DNA from: an uncultured Collinsella sp.
GTDB lineage: Bacteria; Actinomycetota; Coriobacteriia; Coriobacteriales; Coriobacteriaceae
Length of the DNA: 48,239 nucleotides
Direction: 5' to 3'
Assembly (NCBI GenBank): GCA_902478365.1
Contig: CABSKX010000009.1
Location: 1 to 48,239, forward strand
Shown here: positions 1 to 7,946 of the stretch, one piece after another
Numbering within the stretch: the stretch's first letter is position 1
Layout of the letters: each line of letters opens with the position of its first letter
Notes under the pieces: generated by a model
What the model was told of the DNA's origin: nothing
What the model saw: the letters and a program-made list of their open reading frames with translations, nothing else
The model's database searches: none
Translations under genes and position numbers: made by a program

Positions 1-94
1 CGGCGACACCTCGGGTGCGGCCATCGTGGCAACCGTCCTTGCGGGAACAGCCGCTATCGCCGCAGGCACCATGGCGAGCCGTAAGCGTTCTTAG
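1..94 (+). CDS. C-terminal end of a probable sortase-anchored surface protein (partial)
   Basis: The frame is open from the window edge and stops with TAG at 92-94. The visible residues begin GDTSGAAIVATVLAG, continue as a small hydrophobic stretch and end in ASRKRS. A hydrophobic segment followed by a short basic tail is the classic end of a cell-wall sorting signal. The GD at the start fits the residues after the LPxT of an LPxTG motif, but that motif would lie outside the window, so this is inference. Only about 30 residues are visible, so the ectodomain and function are unknown. A strong hairpin terminator follows. Confidence 0.6.
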   Translation, partial: GDTSGAAIVATVLAGTAAIAAGTMASRKRS

Positions 95-151
95 ACGCCT
101 CTGCGCACATGGCAGCTCCCGCGAAGGCCCCGAGCTCCAGCACCGTTTAAC

Positions 152-189
152 AACGCCACCGCCGAGCTCCCCTCCGGCGGTGGCGTTTT
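152..189 (+). terminator. Rho-independent terminator after the surface-protein gene
   Basis: A stem AACGCCACCGCCG pairs with CGGCGGTGGCGTT around a short loop and runs into a TTTT tract. It lies about 60 bp after the stop codon of the partial surface-protein gene. Confidence 0.75.
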
Positions 190-301
190 CCATATGCGTC
201 CGCAGGGGATGCACGAGATTGTCTTTGGTCTAGCCCAACCGGCATACGCTGGCGTGCGACAATTGGGGCTGCCGATATCACAACACTGAGAGAAGCCCGT
301 C

Positions 302-967
302 ATGGAAGCGCATCAAAAGCAGATAACCGTTTATTCGAATCATACGGAAAGCGCGCCTGTCATCTACCTTCCTGTGGTCGTGGGCGACGGCAGCGAGGTT
401 TATAAGTGTTGCCGAGAGCTCGACTGTCCGCCATTCGCCCTCGTCACCATTGGCGGGCTCGATTGGAATCGCGAGCTGAGCCCCTGGGCATGCGACGGGA
501 CCGTACGCGATGCCGAGCCTTTCGGCGGCCAAGCTGCCGATTTTCTTGATGAGCTGCTGAATCAGATAATCCCCCAGGTCGAGTCGTCGCTTCCTCAGCC
601 GCCCACCTGGCGCGGCATTGCTGGTTACTCGCTCGCGGGCCTCTTCGCACTCTGGTCCCTCTGGCAAACCGACGCCTTTGGCCGCGCGGCGAGCGCATCG
701 GGGTCGCTGTGGTTTCCCGACTTTGTCGACCGTGCCAACACGACCCCTTTTGCCGGCAGCCCGCAAGCCGTCTATCTGTCACTCGGCAAAAAAGAAACCA
801 AGACGCCCAACCGCATGATGAGACACGTACTCGACGACACGCGCGCAATGGAAGAGCTACTCATCGAGCGCGGCATCCCAACAACGATGGAACTCAACCC
901 CGGCAACCACTTTGCCCAAACCGATCTGCGCATGGCCCGCGGCATACGCTGGATCCTTGCGCACTAA
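302..967 (+). CDS. Alpha/beta-hydrolase, putative esterase
   Basis: The 221-residue protein resembles the putative esterase family (Fes/esterase-D-like alpha/beta hydrolases). The nucleophile elbow is GYSLAG near residues 108-113, with serine as the expected nucleophile, and a late GNHF supplies a plausible catalytic histidine. There is no signal peptide or membrane segment, so it is probably cytoplasmic. The substrate cannot be read from the sequence; carboxyl-ester or siderophore-type ester hydrolysis is the usual activity of relatives. The start is ATG at 302, preceded only by a weak GAGAGAAG. The gene is monocistronic, with hairpins before and after it, and converges on the uracil permease. 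Confidence 0.7.
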   Translation: MEAHQKQITVYSNHTESAPVIYLPVVVGDGSEVYKCCRELDCPPFALVTIGGLDWNRELSPWACDGTVRDAEPFGGQAADFLDELLNQIIPQVESSLPQPPTWRGIAGYSLAGLFALWSLWQTDAFGRAASASGSLWFPDFVDRANTTPFAGSPQAVYLSLGKKETKTPNRMMRHVLDDTRAMEELLIERGIPTTMELNPGNHFAQTDLRMARGIRWILAH

Positions 968-968
968 A

Positions 969-1003
969 AAGCCGGCCATGCGCATCGGACGCATGACCGG
1001 CTT
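969..1003. terminator. Bidirectional terminator between esterase and uraA
   Basis: AAGCCGGCCATGCG pairs with CGCATGACCGGCTT with one mismatch. Read on the minus strand the stem is followed by GGCTTTTTAG, a good T tract for uraA. Read on the plus strand it is followed by the weaker TTATTTAAC. Confidence 0.65.
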
Positions 1004-1027
1004 ATTTAACTGACTTGGGCACAACCG

Positions 1028-2362
1028 CTATTCGGCAGTCTCCTCGAGTTCCGAGACATCGAACTCAAAATCATTGCCGGGCAGAATTGCGTTGAGCACG
1101 ATGCCAACCAGTGAGCCCACGGCAATGCCGGACAGCGAAATGGTCACGCCGCCCAGCTCCAACACGATGGCGCCGGCGGTGCTGTACGCGATGCCGAGCG
1201 AAAGCACGAGCACCAGCGCGGCAACCAGCACGTTGCGGTTGTTCTGGAAATCGACCTGGTTCTCGATGAGGTTGCGGACGCCCACAGCACTGATCATGCC
1301 GTAGAGCACGAGCGACACACCGCCGATCACACACGCCGGCATGGCCGCAATGACAGCCGCGAACTTGGGGCAGAACGAAAGCACGGTGGCGCAACACGCG
1401 GCAATTCGAATTACGCGCGGGTCGAACACGCGCGTCAGGGCGAGCACACCGGTGTTCTCACCATACGTAGTGTTGGCCGGAGCGCCAAAGAGCGAAGCCA
1501 GAATCGTGGCAAGGCCGTCGCCGAGCAGCGTGCGATGCAGACCGGGATCGGCAATGTAGTTGCGCTCGCAAGTCGAACCGATAGCAGAGATATCGCCGAT
1601 ATGCTCGATCATGGTCGCGAAGGCCAGCGGCATGATGGTGATGATGGCCGTCGTGGCAAGACCGCTATCGAACTGCGGCCCAAAGAGTGCAAACACGGTG
1701 TTGTCCCACACGATGGGCAGACCGACCCACGGAGCGGCGGCAACGCCCGAGAAATCAACCTCGCCGAGCGCAGCCGCAACGGCATAGCTCACCACAACGC
1801 CCAGCAAAATCGGCACGATCTTGACCATGCCACGGCCCCAGATGTTGCAGATGACGATAACGGCAACGCCAATGACAGCCACAAGCCAGTTGGTCTGGCA
1901 GTTAGCAATAGCGGAACTTGCCAGGATCAAGCCGATGGAAATGACGATGGGGCCAGTCACCACCGGCGGAAAGAAACGCATGACACGCTTGGCGCCAAAC
2001 GCGCGGAAGAGCGCCGCCAGCACCGGATAGAGCAGACCGGCACAAGCTACGCCCAGGCAGGCGTAGGGCAAAAGCTCGGTCTCGCCGTTGGGCGCGATTG
2101 CGGCATAACCGGCAATAAAGGCAAACGATGAGCCCAAAAATGCCGGCACCTTACCGCGCGACAGGAAGTGGAACAGCAGCGTGCCCAAGCCGGCAAACAA
2201 AAGCGTTGCCGATACCGAGAGGCCGGTGAGCACGGGCACCAGCACGGTGGCGCCAAACATGGCAAACAGGTGCTGTAGGCCGAGCAGGAACATGCGCGGG
2301 CGGCCGAGCGACGATGCGTCGTAGATGGCATCGCTGACGGCGGGCGTCGAGGACTGGGACAT
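1028..2362 (-). CDS. uraA: Uracil/xanthine permease of the NCS2 family
   Basis: A 444-residue, very hydrophobic protein of the usual NCS2 length. The N-terminus has the family-typical LGLQHLFAMFGATVLVP segment. The conserved NTTYGENTGVLALTRV block (residues near 285-300) is the substrate-site signature of UraA-type permeases. It should act in the cytoplasmic membrane as a proton-coupled nucleobase importer. Uracil is the best guess, but xanthine cannot be excluded from sequence. The start is ATG at 2362 with AAAGGACATCC upstream. It is 122 bp downstream of the MetE-like gene on the same strand. That gap shows no convincing riboswitch or terminator. Confidence 0.85.
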   Translation of the reverse strand: MSQSSTPAVSDAIYDASSLGRPRMFLLGLQHLFAMFGATVLVPVLTGLSVSATLLFAGLGTLLFHFLSRGKVPAFLGSSFAFIAGYAAIAPNGETELLPYACLGVACAGLLYPVLAALFRAFGAKRVMRFFPPVVTGPIVISIGLILASSAIANCQTNWLVAVIGVAVIVICNIWGRGMVKIVPILLGVVVSYAVAAALGEVDFSGVAAAPWVGLPIVWDNTVFALFGPQFDSGLATTAIITIMPLAFATMIEHIGDISAIGSTCERNYIADPGLHRTLLGDGLATILASLFGAPANTTYGENTGVLALTRVFDPRVIRIAACCATVLSFCPKFAAVIAAMPACVIGGVSLVLYGMISAVGVRNLIENQVDFQNNRNVLVAALVLVLSLGIAYSTAGAIVLELGGVTISLSGIAVGSLVGIVLNAILPGNDFEFDVSELEETAE

Positions 2363-2484
2363 GGATGTCCTTTCGAATGGAAGGGCGATCAGGCATATCG
2401 GATAACCTGCCCGAACGATACGATCCGAACCATTGTACGCGATACACTATGCCTCGCACGCGCCGCCACCTGCAAACACTAGCG

Positions 2485-3618
2485 CTATTTCCAAACGCGC
2501 TCGGCAATGCGCTTGACCAGCGCGATCTTTGCCCATTGCTCATCCTCGGTCAGCTTGTTGCCAATCTCGCAGCTGGCAAAGCCGCACTGAGGCGACAGAT
2601 ACAGGTTCTCGAGCGGCACGTACTTTGCGGCTTCACGGATGCGCTCGACGATAACATCCTCGTTCTCGAGCTCTGCCGCCTTGGTGGTTACCAAGCCCAG
2701 CACGACCTTCTTGCCCGGGGCAACGTACTTGAGCGGCTCAAAACCGCCGGCGCGCGGCGTATCGAACTCCAGGTAAAATGCATCGACATCCTCGTTTGCG
2801 AACAGGTACGGCGCGATGGGGTCATAGCCGCCCTCGAAGGCATAGGTGGAGTGGTAGTTGCCGCGGCACACATGCGTGTTGATGACCAGATCGTCGGGCT
2901 TGTCCGCGATGGCGGCATTGTTGAGCGCCACGCCCAGCTCGCTTACCTTTTGCAGGTCGACCGGGCTCATGCCGGTTTTGGCGACAAAATCGGTGTCGCA
3001 GTAGATGCCCCAGGTGCAGTCATCAAACTGGATGTTGCGGCAGCCTGCTGCGTACAGGTCGGCGATCACCGTGCGATAAGCGGCTGCGATGGCGTCGGCA
3101 AGTTCCTCATCGGTCTTATAGACAGCGCGCAGGCTCTCCTGCTGGCCGTCGCAGCGGTCGAGCGTGACTTCGGAGAACGTCTGGATCGGCGCCGGAATGG
3201 TTTGCCGCGCGACCTGGCCCTCCCCCTCGAGCGCCTTGACAAATTTAAAGTGCTCGACGAACGGATGGTTCTCGCCGCTAATGGGGCCGGTTACCACGGC
3301 GGTGTCGGCTGTGGTCTCCTCGTCGTGGAACATATAACCCGTACGCGAGGCACGGCGTTCAATGCCGTTAAGGCCCCACATAAAATCGAGGTGCCAGTAG
3401 CTGCGGCGAAACTCACCATCGGTGATGACCTGCAGGCCGGCGGCCTTCTGCTTTGCCACCAAATCGCGAATGGCATCGTCCTCGACGGCCTTAAGGCCGG
3501 AAGCGTCGAGTTTACCCGCGACATAGGCGGCACGGGCGTCCTTTACAGCCTGCGGACGAAGAAAGCTGCCGACAATATCGGCGCGAAACGGCGCGTTCGG
3601 TTGAATCGAAGTGCTCAT
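2485..3618 (-). CDS. Cobalamin-independent methionine synthase-like protein (MetE C-terminal type, YxjG/YxjH-like)
   Basis: A 377-residue single-domain relative of the MetE catalytic half, like the short YxjG/YxjH proteins. The expected zinc ligands are visible: HVCRGN (His and Cys), the Glu of LEFD, and the Cys of SPQCGFAS near the C-terminus. The likely role is methyl transfer to homocysteine or a related thiol from a methyl donor, in the cytoplasm. The short form lacks the N-terminal folate-binding half of full MetE, so the donor is uncertain. I chose ATG at 3618 because GGGAG lies 6 nt upstream; an upstream in-frame ATG at 3636 has no such site. The leader holds two palindromes and a LysR gene lies upstream on the same strand, suggesting methionine-linked control. 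Confidence 0.8.
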   Translation of the reverse strand: MSTSIQPNAPFRADIVGSFLRPQAVKDARAAYVAGKLDASGLKAVEDDAIRDLVAKQKAAGLQVITDGEFRRSYWHLDFMWGLNGIERRASRTGYMFHDEETTADTAVVTGPISGENHPFVEHFKFVKALEGEGQVARQTIPAPIQTFSEVTLDRCDGQQESLRAVYKTDEELADAIAAAYRTVIADLYAAGCRNIQFDDCTWGIYCDTDFVAKTGMSPVDLQKVSELGVALNNAAIADKPDDLVINTHVCRGNYHSTYAFEGGYDPIAPYLFANEDVDAFYLEFDTPRAGGFEPLKYVAPGKKVVLGLVTTKAAELENEDVIVERIREAAKYVPLENLYLSPQCGFASCEIGNKLTEDEQWAKIALVKRIAERVWK

Positions 3619-3658
3619 AGATATCTCCCTTTGCATTGGTTGCTTTACTGGGACAGAG

Positions 3659-3672
3659 TATGAGCGCTCATA
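3659..3672. promoter_or_regulatory. 14-bp perfect palindrome in the leader of the MetE-like gene
   Basis: TATGAGCGCTCATA is exactly self-complementary and sits 41 bp upstream of the chosen start codon at 3618. Position and symmetry suggest an operator. The bound regulator is unknown. Confidence 0.45.
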
Positions 3673-3704
3673 TGACCATCGTAAAATATACGTTTATAAC
3701 AGTT

Positions 3705-3727
3705 TGATATAGATGCTTCCTATATCA
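3705..3727. promoter_or_regulatory. Candidate LysR-type operator upstream of the MetE-like gene
   Basis: TGATATAG and CTATATCA form a perfect 8-bp inverted repeat around a 7-nt spacer. It directly follows the LysR gene and precedes the MetE-like gene. An overlapping smaller palindrome, CAGTC-TG-GACTG, begins at 3726. AT-rich dyads of this size are typical LysR-type sites, so autoregulation or control of the MetE-like gene is inferred. Confidence 0.45.
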
Positions 3728-3773
3728 GTCTGGACTGTCATAAAGAGACTTGAACCGTGCGGAGCACAGCAGC

Positions 3774-4670
3774 CTAGATATGCTGACGAATCGCGTCGAT
3801 ATAGGCCCGACCGTAGCGCGTGAGCGTCGTGTTCTTGCGCGTGATGATGCCAATCTCCATGTACTCGTCCACGTCGAGCGGAATCGAGATAATGCCGGGG
3901 CCGTTGAGCTCGTGGCTGATCACGCCCGAGCATACCGTGTAGCCGTTGAGGCCCATGGCCAGGTTGAACAGTGTCGCACGGTCACGCACGCGGATATTCT
4001 TGCGGCGCTCAAAGGTCGAGGTCAGTTCCTCGGAATAGTAGAACGAGTTATAACTGCCCTGCTCATAGGACAAGAACGGGTAGTCTTCCAAGTCCTCGAG
4101 CGTCACGCTGGCGCAGTCCGCCAGTGGATGGTCGGCGCATACAAAGACATGCGGCGCGGCGCAGAAGAGTCCCTCGAATACGAGCTCGTTGGCGGCGAGC
4201 ATGCGCTCGATAACCTCGCGGTTATGCTCGGATAAGTACAGGATGCCCAGTTCGCTTTTCATATGCGCGACGTCCTCGATAATCTCGTGAGTCTGCTCCT
4301 CGCGCAGGGTGAAGTCGTAGCGCGCGGCATCGAACTCGCGGATCACGTCAACAAACGCGTTAACGGCAAAGGAATAATGCTGGCAGCTCACACTAAAGTG
4401 CGGCACCTGCTCGGACGCGCCCTTGTACTTGCCTTCGAGCAGATCGGCCTGGTCGAGCACCTGGCGCGCGTAGCCCAAGAAGGTCTCGCCCTCCTCGGAC
4501 ACAATGACACCCTTGTTGGTGCGCTCAAAGATATGCACACCCATCTCGTTTTCGAGATCGCGGATCGATGCGGTAATCGAAGGCTGCGACACAAAGAGCC
4601 GGCGCGAGGCCTCGGTAATGCTGCCGCATTCGGCAACTTTGACGACATATCTGAGCTGCTGAAGCTTCAT
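3774..4670 (-). CDS. LysR-family transcriptional regulator
   Basis: A 298-residue protein of normal LysR length. The N-terminal winged helix-turn-helix begins MKLQQLRYVVKVAECGSITE and includes the recognition region SRRLFVSQPSITASIRDLE (about residues 20-38). The remainder is the substrate-binding-like effector domain. I chose ATG at 4670 because AGGGAG lies just upstream; longer in-frame starts would run into the preceding gene. It starts 10 nt after the HAD gene, so the two are probably cotranscribed. The next gene downstream is the MetE-like methyltransferase, with dyads in between, which suggests a sulfur or methionine regulator, but the effector is not identifiable. Confidence 0.85.
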   Translation of the reverse strand: MKLQQLRYVVKVAECGSITEASRRLFVSQPSITASIRDLENEMGVHIFERTNKGVIVSEEGETFLGYARQVLDQADLLEGKYKGASEQVPHFSVSCQHYSFAVNAFVDVIREFDAARYDFTLREEQTHEIIEDVAHMKSELGILYLSEHNREVIERMLAANELVFEGLFCAAPHVFVCADHPLADCASVTLEDLEDYPFLSYEQGSYNSFYYSEELTSTFERRKNIRVRDRATLFNLAMGLNGYTVCSGVISHELNGPGIISIPLDVDEYMEIGIITRKNTTLTRYGRAYIDAIRQHI

Positions 4671-4680
4671 AGCTTTCTCC

Positions 4681-5589
4681 CTAGACGTTCGTGACGTCGA
4701 AACCCGTCGCATCCATCTGACGCATAAACGGCGGTATCTCCCCCGTCGCGGCGCAGGCGGCAATCTGATGCAGAGCCCCGGCAACCGCATCGTCTGCCGC
4801 AGCGCCGATATGCCAGCGCGCGGCAGCCGTGACAGCCTCGTTGGCATTGGCGACTGCAACGGAGTTGGGAACGGCACCGATCATGGGCAGGTCGTTATCG
4901 GAATCGCCAAATACGACCACCTCGTCGGGCGTCAGGCCCAAAGCGCGCGCCAGCTCCAGCGCAGCGCAGCCCTTGTCCCAACCTGCCGGAAGAATGTCGA
5001 ACAGGCGCACTCGGTTGTTGGGAAACACAAGCGAGAGCTCCGGCACCTCAGCGGCAACGCGCTCGCGTAGCTCCGCGAGCTCCTCACGCGAACGGGCACT
5101 CCAGATATTCGCCTTGAACACCGGCGCGTCGTCGACGACGGGACGGCACGGAGCCTCTTCGCCTTTGAGCCATGCGTTGCCGCCCGACCCCATGGCGCGA
5201 CGAACGCGCTCGGGGTCACTCGTCACGCAATAGGCATCGTTGCCCCAAAAGTCATCGCCCAGGCTATAGACTTTTAGAAATGTATCGTTGGTCTCTTGCT
5301 CCAAATAGTCGGCCAAACGTGTCAGAGCATCGTTGTCGATTGCGCGCGAGGCGACTACTTCGCCGTCGACAAACATCACCTGGCCGTTACAGAACGCCCC
5401 GGTCGAGAAGCACTCGGAACGATTTTTGAACATCCAGCCCATCGCGGACGGCTGGCGACCCGAAACCGGGCCAAAGTGCAGACCTGCCGCCTGCATGGCA
5501 TGAATGCCCTCGATGGCGTAGTCGCTGGCGCCGTCATGCCCAGCTGGAATCAGCGTATCGTCCATATCGGTCAGCACAAGTTTGATCAT
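4681..5589 (-). CDS. HAD-superfamily hydrolase, Cof-type phosphatase
   Basis: A 302-residue haloacid-dehalogenase phosphatase. Motif I is DMDDT near residues 8-12, with the first Asp as nucleophile. Motif II is the Ser of PVSGRQ. Motif III and IV correspond to a late Lys (WDKGCAAL) and GDSDND. The large cap between motifs II and III is the Cof/type IIB arrangement. Such enzymes dephosphorylate sugar phosphates or cofactors; the substrate is unknown. There is no signal peptide. The start is ATG at 5589. It reads away from the thiamine operon and is followed 10 nt later by the LysR gene. Confidence 0.85.
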   Translation of the reverse strand: MIKLVLTDMDDTLIPAGHDGASDYAIEGIHAMQAAGLHFGPVSGRQPSAMGWMFKNRSECFSTGAFCNGQVMFVDGEVVASRAIDNDALTRLADYLEQETNDTFLKVYSLGDDFWGNDAYCVTSDPERVRRAMGSGGNAWLKGEEAPCRPVVDDAPVFKANIWSARSREELAELRERVAAEVPELSLVFPNNRVRLFDILPAGWDKGCAALELARALGLTPDEVVVFGDSDNDLPMIGAVPNSVAVANANEAVTAAARWHIGAAADDAVAGALHQIAACAATGEIPPFMRQMDATGFDVTNV

Positions 5590-5626
5590 GAGGTCCCCAT
5601 TCGTATCGGTCCTACCTATTGTAACG

Positions 5627-5661
5627 ACCTGCCAAAATAAACCTGTCCCTATTTGGCAGGT
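5627..5661. repeat. Hairpin repeat with TGTCCC core (site A)
   Basis: ACCTGCCAAA pairs with TTTGGCAGGT, enclosing ATAAACCTGTCCCTA. It sits in the divergent gap between the HAD gene and the TPP riboswitch, so it terminates neither gene. A near copy of the core and stem occurs at 26285-26319. Confidence 0.7.
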
Positions 5662-5686
5662 GCGTTAGTATAGGGAACAACAGATT

Positions 5687-5782
5687 CGATGCGGGAGTGC
5701 CGGCGGTGCAAACCACAAGGCTGAGAGGGCATGGGGCCCAATCCTTTGAACCTGTCAGTTAATGCTGGCGTAGGGAGCATGC
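5687..5782 (+). ncRNA. TPP riboswitch (THI element)
   Basis: The conserved landmarks are present in order: CGGGAGTGC, GGCTGAGAGGGC (5719-5730), the CCTTTGAACCTGTCAG block (about 5743-5758), and AATGCTGGCGTAGGGAGC. The closing helix can form from ATGC at 5689-5692 with GCAT at 5777-5780. The aptamer binds thiamine pyrophosphate. A terminator hairpin follows at once, upstream of thiM, so ligand binding probably ends transcription. Confidence 0.95.
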
Positions 5783-5790
5783 CGCCTTTA

Positions 5791-5823
5791 CAGGGGCGCT
5801 GTCTATGCACAGCGCCCCTTTTC
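5791..5823 (+). terminator. Terminator of the TPP riboswitch expression platform
   Basis: GGGGCGCTGT pairs with ACAGCGCCCC around CTATGC and is followed by TTTT. It lies between the aptamer and the thiM ribosome-binding site, as expected for a transcriptional OFF switch. Confidence 0.85.
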
Positions 5824-5844
5824 TATGCCAAGGAGGCATGTGCA

Positions 5845-6684
5845 GTGATTGATTCGGAACAGCTTAAGCAACATATGGTCAAGGCCGTGGATGAGATTCG
5901 CGCCACCAATCCGATGGCCGGCTCCATCACCAACACGGTGACGATCGACTTTGTCGCCAACGCGCAGCTCGCCGTGGGCGGTTCGGCCGCCATGGTCTAT
6001 CTGCCCGACGAGGGCGAGGCGCTCGTTGCCGGCGGCGGCGCCATCTATCTCAACATGGGCACGCTCTTCCCCATCTACGAGCAGACGATTCCCCGCGCGG
6101 CCAAGGCGGCACACGACGCCGGCAAGCCCTGGGTGCTCGATCCGGTGGGCCTGGGCATCGGCAGCCTGCGCACCCAGCTGGTAAACGAGCTCAAGCAGTA
6201 CAAGCCCGCCATCGTACGCGGCAACGCCTCCGAGATCATCGCGCTCGCCGGCCTGTGGGGTCTTGAGGGCGAGGCGGCTGATCTGAGCCGCGTGCGCGGT
6301 GTCGATACCACCGACACGGTCGACGCCGCCCGCGATGCTGCCGTGGCGCTCGCTCGCTACACCGGCGGCGCCGTAGTGGTCTCGGGCGAAGTCGACCTAA
6401 TCACCGACGGCACGACCGTGGCCAAGTCCCACGGCGGCAGCCCGCTCATGTCCAAGATCACCGGCTGCGGCTGCTCGCAGGGCGGCGTGCTGGCCGTGTA
6501 CGCCTGCGCTGCCGATCCGTTTACGGCAGCCGTCTGCGGCACCGCCGTCTACAACGTTGCCGGCACGCGCGCCGCCGCTGTCGCCGATGCCCCGGCAAGC
6601 TTTAAGGTCGCCTTTATCGACGAGCTCTACCGCGCAACCGCCCAGGACATTGCCGATAACCAACTCGAGCTCGAGGAGGCATAG
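5845..6684 (+). CDS. thiM: Hydroxyethylthiazole kinase
   Basis: A 279-residue kinase that phosphorylates 4-methyl-5-(2-hydroxyethyl)thiazole for thiamine salvage. Family marks are the substrate-side block with NPMAGSITNTVT near residues 22-33, GNASEI in the middle, and the ATP-site TGCGCSQGG, where the first Cys is the conserved active-site residue of ThiM. I chose GTG at 5845 because AAGGAGG lies 8 nt upstream at 5830-5836; an ATG at 5838 is out of frame. Length is normal for the family. It is the first gene after the TPP riboswitch and is followed 3 nt later by the thiamine-binding gene. Confidence 0.92.
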   Translation: MIDSEQLKQHMVKAVDEIRATNPMAGSITNTVTIDFVANAQLAVGGSAAMVYLPDEGEALVAGGGAIYLNMGTLFPIYEQTIPRAAKAAHDAGKPWVLDPVGLGIGSLRTQLVNELKQYKPAIVRGNASEIIALAGLWGLEGEAADLSRVRGVDTTDTVDAARDAAVALARYTGGAVVVSGEVDLITDGTTVAKSHGGSPLMSKITGCGCSQGGVLAVYACAADPFTAAVCGTAVYNVAGTRAAAVADAPASFKVAFIDELYRATAQDIADNQLELEEA

Positions 6685-6687
6685 GCC

Positions 6688-7029
6688 ATGTCCGAGCCCA
6701 CAACCAATGCCGGCATGAACACGCTCGTCGCCGTGGCCATCGCCCCGTGCGGCACCGGCGATGAGCTCTCCGCCGAGGTCGCCGAGGTCGTGCGCGTCAT
6801 ACGCGAGAGCGGCCTTCCCAACCGCACCACCTCGATGTTTACCGAGATCGAAGGCGACTGGGACGAGGTCATGCAGGTCGTGCGCGACGCGACCTTTGTT
6901 CTGGCAAACAAGGGCATCCGCACCGAAGTCGTGCTCAAAGCCGATATTCGTCCCGGATTTACCGACACCATGACCGGCAAGCTCGAGCGCATGGAAGCAC
7001 AGATCAAGAAGCAGGAGGAAGCACGATGA
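6688..7029 (+). CDS. Thiamine-binding protein, MTH1187/YkoF-like (DUF77)
   Basis: A 113-residue protein of the small MTH1187 (DUF77) family, which folds as a ferredoxin-like sandwich and binds thiamine or related ligands. Recognisable parts are VAVAIAPCGTG at the start, the STMFTEIEGDW-like block (here TTSMFTEIEGDWDEV) and a basic C-terminal tail. It sits between thiM and thiE and overlaps thiE by 4 nt, so its role in thiamine handling follows from family and context. The start is ATG at 6688 or the internal ATG at 6715; the first is kept because it follows thiM closely. Confidence 0.8.
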   Translation: MSEPTTNAGMNTLVAVAIAPCGTGDELSAEVAEVVRVIRESGLPNRTTSMFTEIEGDWDEVMQVVRDATFVLANKGIRTEVVLKADIRPGFTDTMTGKLERMEAQIKKQEEAR

Positions 7030-7721
7030 GCATCCGCGACAACCTTGATATCTCGGCCTATCTAGTACTCGGCCCCGAAAACACGCTGGGACGCCCCGTG
7101 GGCGATGTGGTGGCCCAGGCGCTCGACGCAGGCTTTACCTGCATCCAGGTGCGCTCCAAGGTGGCAAGCGCCCGCGAGATCATCGCACTGACCGGCGACG
7201 CCGCGCAGGCAATCGCACAGGCTGGCAAGACCGGTCAGGTCGCCCTGTTAATCGACGACCGCCTGGACTGCGTACTCGCCGCGCGCGAGCAGGGTATTGC
7301 TGTCGATGGCGTGCATGTAGGCCAGAGCGATATTCCCGTCGAGGTCTGCCGCAAACTTTTGGGCCCCGATGCCATCGTGGGCCTTTCGGCCCGTTGCGAG
7401 GAGATGCTCGAGTACGTCAAGACCGCCGACATGAGCCTGGTCGACTACCTGGGCATCGGCCCGCTCCACGAGACCGAGACCAAGCGCGACTGCGGACGCG
7501 CAGCCGATGGCTCCATCATCACCAAGAGCTTTGAGGATCTGGCCGCACTCCACGCGGCAAGCCCCGTGCCCATCGTAGTGGGCGGCGGCGTCAAGACGGC
7601 CGACCTGCCGCAGCTCAAGGCCACCGGCGTCGATGGCTTCTTTGTGGTAAGCGCCGTCTGCAGTGCCGACGACCCCTACGCCGCCGCCAAGGAGCTTGTC
7701 GAAACCTGGCAGCAGGCATAG
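7026..7721 (+). CDS. thiE: Thiamine-phosphate synthase
   Basis: A 231-residue TIM-barrel enzyme that joins HMP pyrophosphate to thiazole phosphate to give thiamine phosphate. Visible family motifs are QVRSK (usually QLR-K), LLIDDRLD, GVHVGQSDIP, the loop YLGIGPLHETETK, and the phosphate-binding VVGGGVK. The ATG overlaps the previous gene in an ATGA junction, indicating translational coupling. With ThiM it completes thiazole salvage. No thiD, thiC or thiG is in this window, so HMP phosphate must be handled elsewhere. Confidence 0.92.
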   Translation: MSIRDNLDISAYLVLGPENTLGRPVGDVVAQALDAGFTCIQVRSKVASAREIIALTGDAAQAIAQAGKTGQVALLIDDRLDCVLAAREQGIAVDGVHVGQSDIPVEVCRKLLGPDAIVGLSARCEEMLEYVKTADMSLVDYLGIGPLHETETKRDCGRAADGSIITKSFEDLAALHAASPVPIVVGGGVKTADLPQLKATGVDGFFVVSAVCSADDPYAAAKELVETWQQA

Positions 7722-7765
7722 GCTCAGGCCGAGCAGTTGCTCCGCAGCCTCATATCTTCAATAAC

Positions 7766-7935
7766 GGAAAGCGCATCCCAGTTTGGACGTCCATTCTGGG
7801 ATGCGCTTTCCATATAGAGGCTCAACGGGAAACTGCGTCCCAGTCTGAACGCATATTCCGGGACGTACTTTCCGAAACCCCACCGTTTGGGAAACTGCAA
7901 CCCGTTCTGAGCGCAAAACCTGGGATGCGCTTTCC
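7766..7935. repeat. Array of three tandem ~46-48-nt hairpin repeats
   Basis: Unit 1 (7766-7811) is a perfect 16-bp stem, GGAAAGCGCATCCCAG with its complement, around a 14-nt loop. Unit 2 (about 7826-7873) starts CGGGAAACTGCGTCCCAG and ends GGGACGTACTTTCCG. Unit 3 (7889-7935) starts GGGAAACTGCAACCCG and ends TGGGATGCGCTTTCC. Spacing between units is 14-15 nt. The array fills the convergent gap between thiE and the patatin gene. The degenerate but stem-preserving copies suggest a REP-like element; any terminator role is secondary. Confidence 0.8.
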
Positions 7936-7946
7936 GCATGCGACCC

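Noticed and set aside
7766..7935. CRISPR array
   Set aside because: The repeats are palindromic over their full length, diverged from each other, separated by only 14-15 nt and lack cas genes nearby.
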